The notes: a model not told the origin generated them from the letters alone. Numbered from the stretch's first letter, positions 15,781 to 24,300 are shown. The stretch: DNA of 32,052 nucleotides from Azoarcus taiwanensis (GCF_012910885.1 NZ_WTVM01000039.1:1-32052); one strand, 5' to 3'. Program-made: numbers and translations.

Positions 15781-16343
15781 GGCTGGCCCCCAGCAATCGG
15801 GAACGTCTGCACCGCGTCGGCGGCGGGCGGCACGGGAGCGGGTTCAGCGCCTGGACTGTCACCTGGCCGCTCGAAGCAGACCTGCCGCATCCGGTCGTCC
15901 GTGTGCAGTTCCCAAGCCGGGCCGGCCAGGGTCAGCAGCGCATCACGCAAGGTCATGGGGCCGAGATGCAGGTGCGCCGCCGGCAACGGCAGCGCGTACA
16001 GCTCGATCACCGCATGCGCGGTCTCGCAGAGCTGGTAGCCGCTGCGCTTGAGCACGTGCCGCAGCCCGTCGCCAACGGTGGCACGGGCGTCCTCGGGCAT
16101 GGACACGTCGATGGTTTGCAGCAGCAGGTCGCGCTGCTGCGCCATTGGTGCCAGCTCCACGAGGGTATAGCGGCCATAGCGCACCACTGGCACGAACTCG
16201 GGGCCTTCGGGCTCGACGGCTGGCTCAACTTCCCCGATGGGTTCGGGTGGCAGCGGCGCCTGGATCGTCGCGCAGCCGCTGGCCAGGACTGCGGCCAACA
16301 GGCCGGCTCCGGCCAGTCTCAGGGATGGATGGATTGCGGGCAT
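15777..16343 (-). CDS. pilL: PilL-type lipoprotein, TIGR03748 family
   Basis: A 188-residue lipoprotein with lipobox LASGC (about residues 20-24) after a short signal sequence. The domain from about 53 (VRYGRYTLVELAPMAQQRDLL) to 155 (ELHTDDRMRQVCFE) matches the N-terminal PilL domain of TIGR03748 in PFGI-1-class ICEs. In pKLC102-like elements, PilL belongs to a thin type IV pilus system used in mating. It is the first gene of the minus-strand transfer operon and faces the divergent fic gene. Confidence 0.87.
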   Translation of the reverse strand: MPAIHPSLRLAGAGLLAAVLASGCATIQAPLPPEPIGEVEPAVEPEGPEFVPVVRYGRYTLVELAPMAQQRDLLLQTIDVSMPEDARATVGDGLRHVLKRSGYQLCETAHAVIELYALPLPAAHLHLGPMTLRDALLTLAGPAWELHTDDRMRQVCFERPGDSPGAEPAPVPPAADAVQTFPIAGGQP

Positions 16344-16503
16344 GGCATCGGCTCTTCTGTTGCGATACCGATACCTTGGCTGTGTGCTTCGGCAGGGTCA
16401 GCCAGGAATGGGAACTGCGGGCTACCCGGTTTTTCGAGTGGAGAACGGGTGCCGTTCGCCACTTGGGGGCTTATCAAAGACTGCTTTCATTGTGGAAATT
16501 CAA

Positions 16504-16529
16504 ATTAAACCGTGCTTTAATGTGATAAT
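16504..16529 (+). promoter_or_regulatory. Candidate fic promoter: extended -10 with palindrome
   Basis: GATAAT (16524-16529) preceded by TGT is an extended -10 element. Immediately upstream is the inverted repeat ATTAAA-N6-TTTAAT (16504-16521), covering where a -35 would be. A second GCTTTAA lies at 16544-16550, just before the ATG. The layout suggests a repressor-operated promoter. The predicted leader is very short and lacks a strong Shine-Dalgarno, so expression may be low. Confidence 0.5.
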
Positions 16530-16551
16530 TCGCAGTGAAAGCCAGCTTTAA

Positions 16552-17700
16552 ATGAAACGAAGCACAGGCACCTATGCCACATCCACCACGCTGGGCGAGC
16601 CGGTACGGGCTTTCGTGCCGCATCCGCTGCCTCCCGCCGAGCCGCCTCTGGCGGCGGCGTCCTTTGCCGACCTGAACCGTCAGGCGGAACTGGCACTGGC
16701 CCGGCTTTCGGGCGTGTCGGGGCTGGTGCCATCGGTGGATTGGCTGCTCTACAGCGCCGTGCGCAAGGAAGCCCTGCTCACCTCGCAGATTGAGGGCACT
16801 CAGGCCACGTTGACCGACCTGTTCGACGAGGAAGCGGGTTTCAAGGTCAGCAATACCGATGATGTGGCCGAAGTAAGCAACTACCTGCGGGCTTTCCGCC
16901 TGGTCCAGGAACAGTTGCGCGACCCCAAAGGGTTGCCCATCAGCGTGCGCCTGCTGTGCGACGCACACCAACTGTTGCTTGATGGTGCGCGCGGCGCAGG
17001 CAAGCAGCCGGGCGAACTGCGGCATTCGCAGAACTGGATTGGCGGCACGCGGCCCGGCAACGCGGTGTTTGTGCCGCCACCGCCGGAGCGCGTGCCGGAA
17101 CTGCTATCCAACCTGGAGCGGTTCATCCACGATACGAAGGACGAGTTGCCAGCCTTGGTCAAGATCGCACTGGTCCATGCGCAGTTCGAGACCATCCACC
17201 CGTTTCTGGACGGCAACGGACGCATCGGCCGCCTGTTGATTGCAGCGCTGCTGGAACACTGGCGCCTGCTGGCCGAGCCGCTGATGTACCTCAGCGGTTA
17301 TCTGAAGCAACACCAAGCCGAGTACTACCGCCGCCTGTCGGTGATCCGTACCGAGGGCGATTGGGAATCGTGGGTGTCGTTTTTTCTGGAAGGTGTGGCG
17401 GTCTCGGCAGCCCAAGCCGAACAGAGCATCATCGCCGTCGCCAGCCTGATCGCCGCCGACCGCCGCAAACTGCTGCAATCCCCAAAGGCTAGTCCGGCCA
17501 GCTACCGGCTGTTCGAGTTGTTGCCGATGATGCCGCGCTTTACCGTGGAACGGGTACGGCAACAGCTTCAAACCACGTTCCCGACTGCAAACGCAGCCGT
17601 GCAGATGCTGGAGCAACTGGGCATCGTGATCGAAGTGACGGGTCAGAAAAAGAACCGTAGCTACAGCTACCAAGCCTACGTTGACCTGCTGACGCGGTGA
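16552..17700 (+). CDS. Fic-domain protein with N-terminal inhibitory motif
   Basis: A 382-residue Fic protein. The catalytic motif HPFLDGNGRIGR (216-227, H216) is intact. TSQIEG (77-82) matches the inhibitory-helix motif (S/T)xxxE(G/N) with E81, so this is a class II self-inhibited Fic enzyme. A winged-helix-like C-terminus (about 315-380) follows. Such proteins transfer AMP, or other nucleotide parts, to hydroxyl groups of target proteins. The target is unknown here. It is a cargo gene between the PilL operon and the accessory array, transcribed against both. A toxin-like or regulatory role is inference. Confidence 0.92.
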   Translation: MKRSTGTYATSTTLGEPVRAFVPHPLPPAEPPLAAASFADLNRQAELALARLSGVSGLVPSVDWLLYSAVRKEALLTSQIEGTQATLTDLFDEEAGFKVSNTDDVAEVSNYLRAFRLVQEQLRDPKGLPISVRLLCDAHQLLLDGARGAGKQPGELRHSQNWIGGTRPGNAVFVPPPPERVPELLSNLERFIHDTKDELPALVKIALVHAQFETIHPFLDGNGRIGRLLIAALLEHWRLLAEPLMYLSGYLKQHQAEYYRRLSVIRTEGDWESWVSFFLEGVAVSAAQAEQSIIAVASLIAADRRKLLQSPKASPASYRLFELLPMMPRFTVERVRQQLQTTFPTANAAVQMLEQLGIVIEVTGQKKNRSYSYQAYVDLLTR

Positions 17701-17740
17701 CAGCATTTGCTGAACACTCTTTCCTGAGTCTCAACCGCCT

Positions 17741-18754
17741 CTAATCGTCATCGGCAGCGACCCAAGACATGACTCCATGGACGGACTTCAAATCGTCCAC
17801 GACCCGCCGACGAATGCTCCAGCGCAACTCGATGCGCTCTTCATGGCCTTGGTAATTGGAACGTACAAATGGCGACGCGCCGTGTAGCACCTCGCCCCAT
17901 TCCACACTGCCTTCTTGCAGCCCCGCCTGCCGCAATGCCATCGCTGCGCCGCTTGAGGTTAGAGCGACGCCGGCATCCTGCCCATTGATCAAGACTTTGT
18001 AGTAACCATCGCCACCTGACATCGATGGGGCAGCGGCAGCTTCCGGGTCAACGTATTCAACACCAGCAGCCACGCCACGTTCTACCATCAGGCGACCAAT
18101 TTCAAACAACATGCCCGGCTCCTCATCTTCAGGCTGGGACAACTGCGCACCATCGTGGTTGCGCAGGAAATCGAGGCCGTCATATCGCACATGCGAATAG
18201 AGGGGCGTCAGATCCTGCACATCCGTCGAAGTTACAAATCCCTCACCGTTCGCAATACCTGCTGCCATAGAGTGGTTGCCTCCGAAAACGATGCCGACAC
18301 CTATTGGCAACAACAGCGACACCAGATGGTTCCCATCTTCACTCCAAGGACCTTGCCGCTTTCCGAAGCCGATGGTTGCGAGGGCATTGGCCAAACGATC
18401 TCGATGCCATGGTGTTGCCAGTACAGGATCAATCCCGAGCCGCAGCCTGAAGCGTTGATCAGAGCGTCTGCTGGATATCTCGTAGGCCCGCTGACCATCA
18501 GGGGTCACCGGCAAGCCGTCCTGAAAGAAGAGGCAACTAAAACTGTCTGCCCAACTGGCACCATGGGGCATCGCATGTGCAGCAGAGGTAATTGTCTTAG
18601 CCTGCAAAGGGGCGGCAACGAGCCGGACTAAAGTCTGCAGTCCGACCGGGTCTATTTTGGCGACGTCGTGCGCTAGATCCATCACTTGTTGGAAACGAGA
18701 TTTTCGTTCGCGCCAGGCTTGCTCTTGTTTACGGAGTAAGAAAGGGAATCGCAT
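17741..18754 (-). CDS. DUF6710-like protein
   Basis: A 337-residue protein starting MRFPFLLRKQEQAWRERKSR. The central part contains GVGIVFGGNHSMAAGIANGEG, and the C-terminal part contains YQGHEERIELRWSIRRRVVDDL. I associate the Gly-rich NHS motif with DUF6710 proteins, from memory and with moderate confidence. No signal peptide or membrane helix is evident. It is convergent with fic (40 bases apart) and is followed by the terminator of the accessory array. It may be a passenger gene of the same cargo site. Function unknown. Confidence 0.6.
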   Translation of the reverse strand: MRFPFLLRKQEQAWRERKSRFQQVMDLAHDVAKIDPVGLQTLVRLVAAPLQAKTITSAAHAMPHGASWADSFSCLFFQDGLPVTPDGQRAYEISSRRSDQRFRLRLGIDPVLATPWHRDRLANALATIGFGKRQGPWSEDGNHLVSLLLPIGVGIVFGGNHSMAAGIANGEGFVTSTDVQDLTPLYSHVRYDGLDFLRNHDGAQLSQPEDEEPGMLFEIGRLMVERGVAAGVEYVDPEAAAAPSMSGGDGYYKVLINGQDAGVALTSSGAAMALRQAGLQEGSVEWGEVLHGASPFVRSNYQGHEERIELRWSIRRRVVDDLKSVHGVMSWVAADDD

Positions 18755-18805
18755 GTTGTCTTGTCGTCATGATCAGCGACATGCATGTTTGCACAAACTG
18801 CCGAG

Positions 18806-18838
18806 AAAAATGCCGACGCCCCATTACGGACGTCGGCA
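18806..18838 (-). terminator. Rho-independent terminator of the accessory array
   Basis: On the minus strand, the perfect 8-bp stem TGCCGACG / CGTCGGCA (18831-18838 with 18811-18818, 12-base loop) is followed by five T residues (18806-18810). It lies 19 bases after the helicase stop and closes the accessory transcription unit. Confidence 0.8.
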
Positions 18839-18856
18839 ACTATTATTAAAAAAACA

Positions 18857-21139
18857 TCAGGCGGCGACCAGTTGCCGAGCCAATGCGACTTCGACGGAAT
18901 CACCGTCCTGGTTGAGCACATCCAGTCCGGATTCGGGCACGTCGCCCGAGGTGGACTGCGAGACCAGGATCTTCTTGGCCATCAACGCGAGGCATGCCAT
19001 CTGCGAAGAGGCGGCATACCCCAGGTAGATGACCTTCACGGCCTGCTTCTGGCCAATGCGCCACGAGCGGCGCGCGGCCTGTTGCAGCGTGTACACGTTC
19101 CAGCCCGATTGGAGAAAAACAATCGTCGGGAATTCGAGCAGATCCAAGCCGGTCTTGACGAGTTCGGGGTTCGTGATGAGCACGTCGATGCCCCGGTCGA
19201 TCTGCTCGGCAATCCAGTCCTCGCGCTGGCTGGCATCCACGCTCGCGCGCAGTACCGCCACCCGAAAGCCTTCCTGCTCCAACAGCATCTTCAGCCGGCT
19301 CGTGGTGTCCCGCGTGCCGGTATAGACCGAATACACCAGGGTCTTGCGACCCGCTTCCTTCTCCTGGCGGCAGATGTCGATCAGCTCGCGTTCCTTGGGC
19401 ATCACCTCCAGCTCGTTGAACTGGGCCGGGGTGAATGCCAGCACCTCGCGCGTGCGCGGATGGCGGACCGTCTCCGCCCTGAAGCAGCAGTCGGGCCACG
19501 CCAGCAGCGTGTTGAGGACCACGCCCAGCAAAGTGGTGTCCCGCTTGCGCAGGGCCTCCTTGAGCTGTTGCGTGAGGCTGGAAGCCAGCTTCTGATACGC
19601 CTCGCCTTGCTCGGCGCTCATCGCCACGTCCCGGAACTCCTCGTCATACGGTGGCAGTACGCCACCGATGTCTCGCAGCTTCAGGAAGATGGTGTACGGC
19701 AGGATGCAGCGCAACACGCCCTTGGGGCCGAAGCCCGGAGCCTTGACCGTTCTGACCGTGACCTTGCTGCCCTTGGCCGTCTTGTGGGCCGGACCATCGG
19801 ACTCGGAATAGATGTCCTTGAGGACACCGTGATCCCTCATGAAGGCCATCGCGGCGGCGTTCATGCTGCCGTTGCGACTGGGGACGTAGCCGTCTTCGAT
19901 CATGCGGCCCGGAAGCGCGCGGAACAGCAAATGGAAAATGTCGTCAGCGTAGCCACCCATCAACGTGCCGGTGAGCGAAACCGTCTTGCGAACCTTGGAT
20001 GCGATGACACCCATGGCCTGGCCTTGAGCCGAACCGCCCGTCTTGTATTCGTGCGCTTCGTCGCAGAGCAAAAGGTCGAACGTGCTACGCGGCAGATACC
20101 GCTTCACATACTCGCTGGGTTGGTAGCCACCTTCACCGAAGCCGAACTCCATCGACGCCATGGCCCGCTCCATGCGGTGCGCCTGGCGATCCGAAAACAC
20201 CAACTTCCCGCTCGCGTCCATCAGGTTAATGAAGTTGTGCAGGTTGTCGCCGAGCATCGAGGCCAGGAAGCTGTCCCCGAAGGTTTTCATCAGGCGTTGC
20301 GCGGTGGCTTCGCCGATCGTCGGAATGCGCTTCAAGGCACGCAACACGGCCGAGGACTGATCGCTGCCGGACAGTGACCGCGGACGCATCAGCGTCCACA
20401 GTGCGCCGCCGCAGCCATTGCACTTGCGGCGGAATTCCTCCGCCTCCAGCTCCTGAACACTGATCGGCTCGCCGTCGAGATTGGTGATGACCTCCCCGCA
20501 GTGCGGGCAGACCCCCACGTCACCGTGACGGGTGCGCTTGCGTGCGAAGGCAGGCTTCCAATGGAAGCCCATTCGCATGCGGACGCGACCGAGGATGAAG
20601 AACTCTTGGGCCGCAGAAGGCACGCCAAGCTGCTCGCGCAACTTGATGAGCTTGAGCAGCGTGTCCGGGCCGTTGAGCACCCAAACCTTTGCACCCGCGA
20701 CGGTTTCGAGGATTTCTCGGCGCCACTTGTAGACCAGATGCGGCGGGCTCAGGACGAGCGTGCGGCGATAGCCTTCGGCATGCAGGACCGCGGCCAGCGC
20801 AATGCCTATCGTGGTCTTTCCGGTTCCCATCTCGCCGTTGACAAATACAGCCCGCTCGCCTTGGTTGACGAGCAGTTCCGAGGCCGCATGAACGACCTCG
20901 GCTTGGGCGGGGAACAACTGGCGTTTCAGGCCAGCCAGCACCAGTTGGCGGTGCGGGCGCGGTGTGCCGCTGTAGACGGGCGGGTTGGCCCGGTTGAGAG
21001 AGTCCAGCAATTCGTCGCCGAACTCGGAAACGAAGTCCTGAAGGCTCAGGGACAGCTCGGACGATTCCTGTTCGAGCAGGTTGTCGTCCAGGGACGAAGG
21101 ATCTACGGCCGGGGCCGCTTCGATGACTTGTGCGTTCAT
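18857..21139 (-). CDS. SNF2-like DEAD/DEAH-box helicase with zinc-finger insert
   Basis: A 760-residue protein. Walker A is GEMGTGKTT (102-110) and the DEAH-box motif is LLCDEAHEYK. The C-terminal helicase half has DVLITNPELVKTGLDL and the motif VI segment QQAARRSWRIGQ. An insert between motifs Ia and II holds CPHC and CNGCG, a four-cysteine zinc site. It is widespread in PFGI-1-like ICE accessory regions. The biochemical role is probably DNA translocation or remodelling; the exact process is unknown. It is the last gene of the array, preceded by a leader hairpin. Confidence 0.88.
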   Translation of the reverse strand: MNAQVIEAAPAVDPSSLDDNLLEQESSELSLSLQDFVSEFGDELLDSLNRANPPVYSGTPRPHRQLVLAGLKRQLFPAQAEVVHAASELLVNQGERAVFVNGEMGTGKTTIGIALAAVLHAEGYRRTLVLSPPHLVYKWRREILETVAGAKVWVLNGPDTLLKLIKLREQLGVPSAAQEFFILGRVRMRMGFHWKPAFARKRTRHGDVGVCPHCGEVITNLDGEPISVQELEAEEFRRKCNGCGGALWTLMRPRSLSGSDQSSAVLRALKRIPTIGEATAQRLMKTFGDSFLASMLGDNLHNFINLMDASGKLVFSDRQAHRMERAMASMEFGFGEGGYQPSEYVKRYLPRSTFDLLLCDEAHEYKTGGSAQGQAMGVIASKVRKTVSLTGTLMGGYADDIFHLLFRALPGRMIEDGYVPSRNGSMNAAAMAFMRDHGVLKDIYSESDGPAHKTAKGSKVTVRTVKAPGFGPKGVLRCILPYTIFLKLRDIGGVLPPYDEEFRDVAMSAEQGEAYQKLASSLTQQLKEALRKRDTTLLGVVLNTLLAWPDCCFRAETVRHPRTREVLAFTPAQFNELEVMPKERELIDICRQEKEAGRKTLVYSVYTGTRDTTSRLKMLLEQEGFRVAVLRASVDASQREDWIAEQIDRGIDVLITNPELVKTGLDLLEFPTIVFLQSGWNVYTLQQAARRSWRIGQKQAVKVIYLGYAASSQMACLALMAKKILVSQSTSGDVPESGLDVLNQDGDSVEVALARQLVAA

Positions 21140-21157
21140 GGTGATGCTCCAAGAAGC

Positions 21158-21196
21158 GGGGCATACACCACTCCCCGAGGGGCGGTGACATGCCCC
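21158..21196 (-). promoter_or_regulatory. Leader hairpin before the helicase gene
   Basis: Long inverted repeat GGGGCAT / ATGCCCC with nested CACC / GGTG and CCCC-GA-GGGG stems, ending about 19 bases before the start codon. One of the recurrent leader hairpins of this array. Confidence 0.6.
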
Positions 21197-21250
21197 AGGG
21201 TGGGAAGGAAGAGCCGGCTGGATTTGGGGTCTGGCCGGCGAGGAAGATGA

Positions 21251-21550
21251 TCAGTATTCGCTGGGCAACAGCACCGTGGTGACGCTGCGATCCCATTCGG
21301 TGATGACCCAAACCTTCAGATTCGGGCCGACCTCGTAGGCCGAGAACAGGCGATCCTCGCCCGACTTCAGCGCGTCGTCGTTCTGGTGCCGGTCGTTGTC
21401 GCTGAGGTCGCCCCAGTCGGCGGCCAAATGCCGCAATAGATAAGGGCTAGGATTGAACTGGCCTTGTTCGATGAGACTGGCGACCCCCGAGGTCATGACG
21501 ACCAGGCCGGGGTTGAATCTGGGAAAAACGTGTTGCGCAGAGGTGGACAT
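21251..21550 (-). CDS. Small ICE protein, paralogue of the upstream neighbour
   Basis: A 99-residue protein starting MSTSAQHVFPRFNPGLVV. It shares the pattern PRF..G, LL.RH, DWG...D..R..NDDAL, LFS.Y and a terminal V.V.TE motif with the protein encoded at 21628-21954, so the two are ancient duplicates. The ATG at 21550 has AAGGAG at good distance; the in-frame ATG at 21589 would overlap the upstream hairpin. I recall database entries calling such proteins a restriction subunit, but nothing in the sequence supports that. Function unknown. Confidence 0.82.
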   Translation of the reverse strand: MSTSAQHVFPRFNPGLVVMTSGVASLIEQGQFNPSPYLLRHLAADWGDLSDNDRHQNDDALKSGEDRLFSAYEVGPNLKVWVITEWDRSVTTVLLPSEY

Positions 21551-21565
21551 GGAGAATGCTCCTTC

Positions 21566-21605
21566 AAAAAAAGGGGCACTTCTCCCCATCGGGGCGAAGT
21601 GCCCC
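21566..21605 (-). promoter_or_regulatory. Terminator-like leader hairpin
   Basis: Perfect 10-bp stem GGGGCACTTC / GAAGTGCCCC (21573-21582, 21596-21605), followed on the minus strand by seven T residues (21566-21572), then AAGGAG and the ATG at 21550. It looks like an intrinsic terminator, yet sits directly before a translated gene. Confidence 0.7.
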
Positions 21606-21627
21606 GGTGGGTGGATAAACAGCTTTT

Positions 21628-21954
21628 TCAGATGCTGATTTGCTCGTCGAGTAGCTTGACCAGCGTCAGGTCGCGATGCTCATCAGTCGTAACGGATACC
21701 GTCAAACGTGGTGTGATGATGTAGCGCGAGAAGAGGATGCCTTCCTGGGAAAGCGCATCTTCATTCGAGCGTCGTTCGGAATCTCCGATGTTGCCCCAGT
21801 CGCCACGGATATGCCGTTGCACCAGATCAATGGGATCGAGCAGCCCGTGGTCATCCAGCCAGCGTACTTTCTCGCTGAGCTTGATAGCGCCGACGGAAAA
21901 CCGGGGTGTCTTCGGACTGTGGATGGGCTTGCTGGATAGAAATTTCTTGAACAT
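21628..21954 (-). CDS. Small ICE protein, paralogue of the downstream neighbour
   Basis: A 108-residue protein starting MFKKFLSSKPIHSPKTPRFS. The core RHIRGDWGNIGDSERRSNED, followed by LFSRYIITPRLTVSVTT, matches the protein at 21251-21550. The conserved D-W-G and N-x-DAL positions suggest a shared fold. The start at 21954 is supported by AAGGAG. Role unknown. Confidence 0.82.
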   Translation of the reverse strand: MFKKFLSSKPIHSPKTPRFSVGAIKLSEKVRWLDDHGLLDPIDLVQRHIRGDWGNIGDSERRSNEDALSQEGILFSRYIITPRLTVSVTTDEHRDLTLVKLLDEQISI

Positions 21955-22000
21955 TGAAATACTCCTTGGAACATGAGGGGACAGCATTCCGTCCTGTAGA

Positions 22001-23110
22001 TCAGTGGATCGTCAAAACCTGGCCCAGCGTGGCCGAGTCAGGTGTGAGGTCCCAGGCCCGAATCACCGGAACGAACTTGTCCGTGAGGATGCGGGTTTCG
22101 GCCAGGGAGCCGTCATCGCGCTCGCGATATTCGACGGCGGATGACTTCTGCTTGAAGGTGTCGCCCTTGACGGCCAAGGTGCGGCCGCTGGGGGACTGCA
22201 CGACACCGGATATCGCGCCGGCCGCGAGGGCCAGTGCCAGGTGCCATTGGGACAAGGCGCGTGCCGGAGCACGCAAGGTCTGCTGCGTCGCGCCCAGATG
22301 GGTCTCGAACGCGGGCCACAAACCCTTCAGGCGCCGCACTTCGTCGGCGAACTGCTCGGGCTCCATGCTGATCCGGTAGAAATGCTCTGGCTCGGCCTGG
22401 GACGTGGGGACCACATACGGCAGCAGCACCCATTCGGGCGGTAGCTCGTCCGCCTCCAGTTCGCCCAGGCCGATTTGCAACAGCCGGGCGCGGGAGGATT
22501 TCACGTCATCGCCTGCCTGCTCACGCTGGCGGACACGACGCCCGAAGATCACGACCTGCTTGAATTGCTTGTCCACAGCCTGGAAGACCGACAGATCCGC
22601 GAAGTGGCGGGTCAGCCAGCCGACCAGTTCCTGATCAAGCACGTAGGCTGGCAGGATGAAGACCAGGATGCCGCCGTACTGCAGCAGAGGCAGCGTGCGC
22701 TGGTAGAACAGCTTTTCCAGCCGACCACGGCCCTTGCCTTCGTAGCCCAGGTTGCCGTTGGCATCTCTTGCAAGATCGCCGTAGGGTGGGTTGAGCCACA
22801 AGAGGCCGAAGGCCTGCCGCGTGATCATGGTGTCCATCAGGTCACCGTGGATGCAGTGGTCGACCAGCAGCCGGGCATGGTTGGCCCGCTCCTGATCAAA
22901 CTCGACGGCATAGGCGCTGGTCTGCTCAGGCCCGAGGGCATGGGCGGCCTCGGCGATGGCGACGCCTTCGCCGGCGCATGGGTCCAGGATGCACATCGGC
23001 CCATCGCTGGGTGCCAGTGCGCTGAGGGTTCTTTCGAGAGTGGCTTCGTCGGTCGGGTAGTACCCGTTTTTCGCAAAATTCCGGGCGAGCCTGGGGAACA
23101 TGAGTGCCAT
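22001..23110 (-). CDS. DUF6094 protein, SAM-dependent adenine-type methyltransferase
   Basis: A 369-residue protein starting MALMFPRLARNFAKNGYYPT. Residues 42-49 (LDPCAGEG) are the S-adenosylmethionine motif I, and NPPY (107-110) is the amino-methyltransferase motif IV, as in N6-adenine or RNA methyltransferases. It lacks an obvious target-recognition domain, but has a C-terminal extension (about 210-369). It matches the DUF6094 group found in ICE accessory regions. The start at 23110 has GGAG upstream. A self-protection or anti-restriction role is inference. Confidence 0.85.
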   Translation of the reverse strand: MALMFPRLARNFAKNGYYPTDEATLERTLSALAPSDGPMCILDPCAGEGVAIAEAAHALGPEQTSAYAVEFDQERANHARLLVDHCIHGDLMDTMITRQAFGLLWLNPPYGDLARDANGNLGYEGKGRGRLEKLFYQRTLPLLQYGGILVFILPAYVLDQELVGWLTRHFADLSVFQAVDKQFKQVVIFGRRVRQREQAGDDVKSSRARLLQIGLGELEADELPPEWVLLPYVVPTSQAEPEHFYRISMEPEQFADEVRRLKGLWPAFETHLGATQQTLRAPARALSQWHLALALAAGAISGVVQSPSGRTLAVKGDTFKQKSSAVEYRERDDGSLAETRILTDKFVPVIRAWDLTPDSATLGQVLTIH

Positions 23111-23182
23111 GGGAGGTCTCCTGTCTGGCGGGGATGAAGGAAAAGACGGATGCGCGCGGGGCACGCATCCATCGCTGGAACG

Positions 23183-23839
23183 TCAGGCGGTGACCGCCAT
23201 CTCCAGGTCGGTCGGAGCCGGCCCCCTGGTCGGATGAGCGGCTAGCACGCCTTGGCGGATGAAGTCGCCCAGCGCATTGGTGAGCACTGGGACGTCAATG
23301 GCGAGCCGGAACCCTTGCAGCGGCCCGAGGGCCATGGGCAGGGAACGCAGCATCTCGCGCTCGCGCAGCAACGCCAGGACTGGCGATTGCCAGTGGTCCA
23401 GCAGCGGCAGCGGGCAAGTGTCCTTGACCAGTTGCCACAGACGTGACGTGGGATCGTCCGCGGAGCGCGGCAGCAGCGCCAAGGCGCTGGCCGAACTCTT
23501 GTCGGGCCGGATGCAGCGCCGGTCGAACAGCCAGAGATTGACCATCGAGCCGAACAGCGTGCGGCGATAGCTGCGGGTCAGGCGCTTTTCAAGGCGCTCG
23601 ACCGAGCCGACGAACACGGGCAGCGAACCGCCCTGGTCGGTGATGACGTGGAACTGGTCCAGGCCATCCTCGCTGCGGCCCAGAGTGAGCCGCCCGATGA
23701 ATTGCTGGATGGCGGTATCGCGCGCCCAGACCGAGAGAAAGATCAAGTCGCCCTGGTCCCCGCAGACGCAGGCATCGGCCATGAGGTCGCTGCATTCGTC
23801 GATGCGGTACAGGGGCTGGTTGGATGAAGGTGCAGGCAT
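23183..23839 (-). CDS. Unrecognised ICE accessory protein
   Basis: A 218-residue cytoplasmic protein starting MPAPSSNQPLYRIDECSDLM. It has ACVCGDQGDLIFLSVWARD near the N-terminus, RLTLGRSEDGLDQFHVITDQ in the middle and a basic patch RRTLFGSMVNLWLFDRR. No family or catalytic motif recognised. A GAGGACACC ribosome-binding site precedes the ATG. It lies between the methyltransferase gene and another small unknown gene. Confidence 0.8.
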   Translation of the reverse strand: MPAPSSNQPLYRIDECSDLMADACVCGDQGDLIFLSVWARDTAIQQFIGRLTLGRSEDGLDQFHVITDQGGSLPVFVGSVERLEKRLTRSYRRTLFGSMVNLWLFDRRCIRPDKSSASALALLPRSADDPTSRLWQLVKDTCPLPLLDHWQSPVLALLREREMLRSLPMALGPLQGFRLAIDVPVLTNALGDFIRQGVLAAHPTRGPAPTDLEMAVTA

Positions 23840-23861
23840 GGTGGTGTCCTCGATGAAGTGA

Positions 23862-23896
23862 GGGGCACCACCGCCCGCGGGGGCAATGGATGCCCC
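23862..23896 (-). promoter_or_regulatory. Leader hairpin
   Basis: Inverted repeat GGGGCA / TGCCCC (23862-23867, 23891-23896) around a GC-rich interior, ending 22 bases before the ATG at 23839. The upstream flank reads CCCACGGGG on the minus strand, as at the other leaders. Confidence 0.5.
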
Positions 23897-23958
23897 GTGG
23901 GGATGAAAGAATGTGGGTGGCTCGGGGGAATGCCCCTCGTCATGTGTCGCAAGTGCCG

Positions 23959-24300
23959 TCAGGAACCCAGTACGGAGTACGCGCCGTCGGCCGTATGCTT
24001 GACGAAACGGTTGCCCGCATTCATCACGGCGTCGATCTGAACCTGGTTGAACATGCTTTCGGGCACGCTGATCCGAAAGCGCCGCAGGACTGCGCGGTAG
24101 TAGTCCAAGTCATGGCCGAACGGGTCTGCCTCGTACAGATTGCTGTAGAGGAAGTTCTCGTCCAGTACCTCGATGGTGTCGTCCTCCAGCTCGGCCGGCT
24201 TGCGGATGAGCAGGAAGAAGTGCTGCATCGGCCGGTCCCAGCCGAGAATGACGGTGATGGGAAATCCCTTGTGGGAAGTCTCGAAGTAGTGCTGACTCAT
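23959..24300 (-). CDS. Unrecognised small ICE protein
   Basis: A 113-residue protein starting MSQHYFETSHKGFPITVILG and rich in aromatic residues: RPMQHFFLLIRKPAELEDD, then DLDYYRAVLRRF. The beta-rich N-terminus, with a helical C-terminus (ESMFNQVQIDAVMNAGN), suggests a compact domain. Not assigned to a family. Intact and in series with its neighbours. Confidence 0.8.
   Translation of the reverse strand: MSQHYFETSHKGFPITVILGWDRPMQHFFLLIRKPAELEDDTIEVLDENFLYSNLYEADPFGHDLDYYRAVLRRFRISVPESMFNQVQIDAVMNAGNRFVKHTADGAYSVLGS

Noticed and set aside
18785-20377. Plus-strand open frame of 530 codons
   Set aside because: Antisense to the helicase gene, whose motifs are intact; composition is that of a shadow frame.
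22571-22579. TTGTCCACA-like DnaA box
   Set aside because: A single near match inside the methyltransferase coding sequence, not clustered; chance is sufficient.
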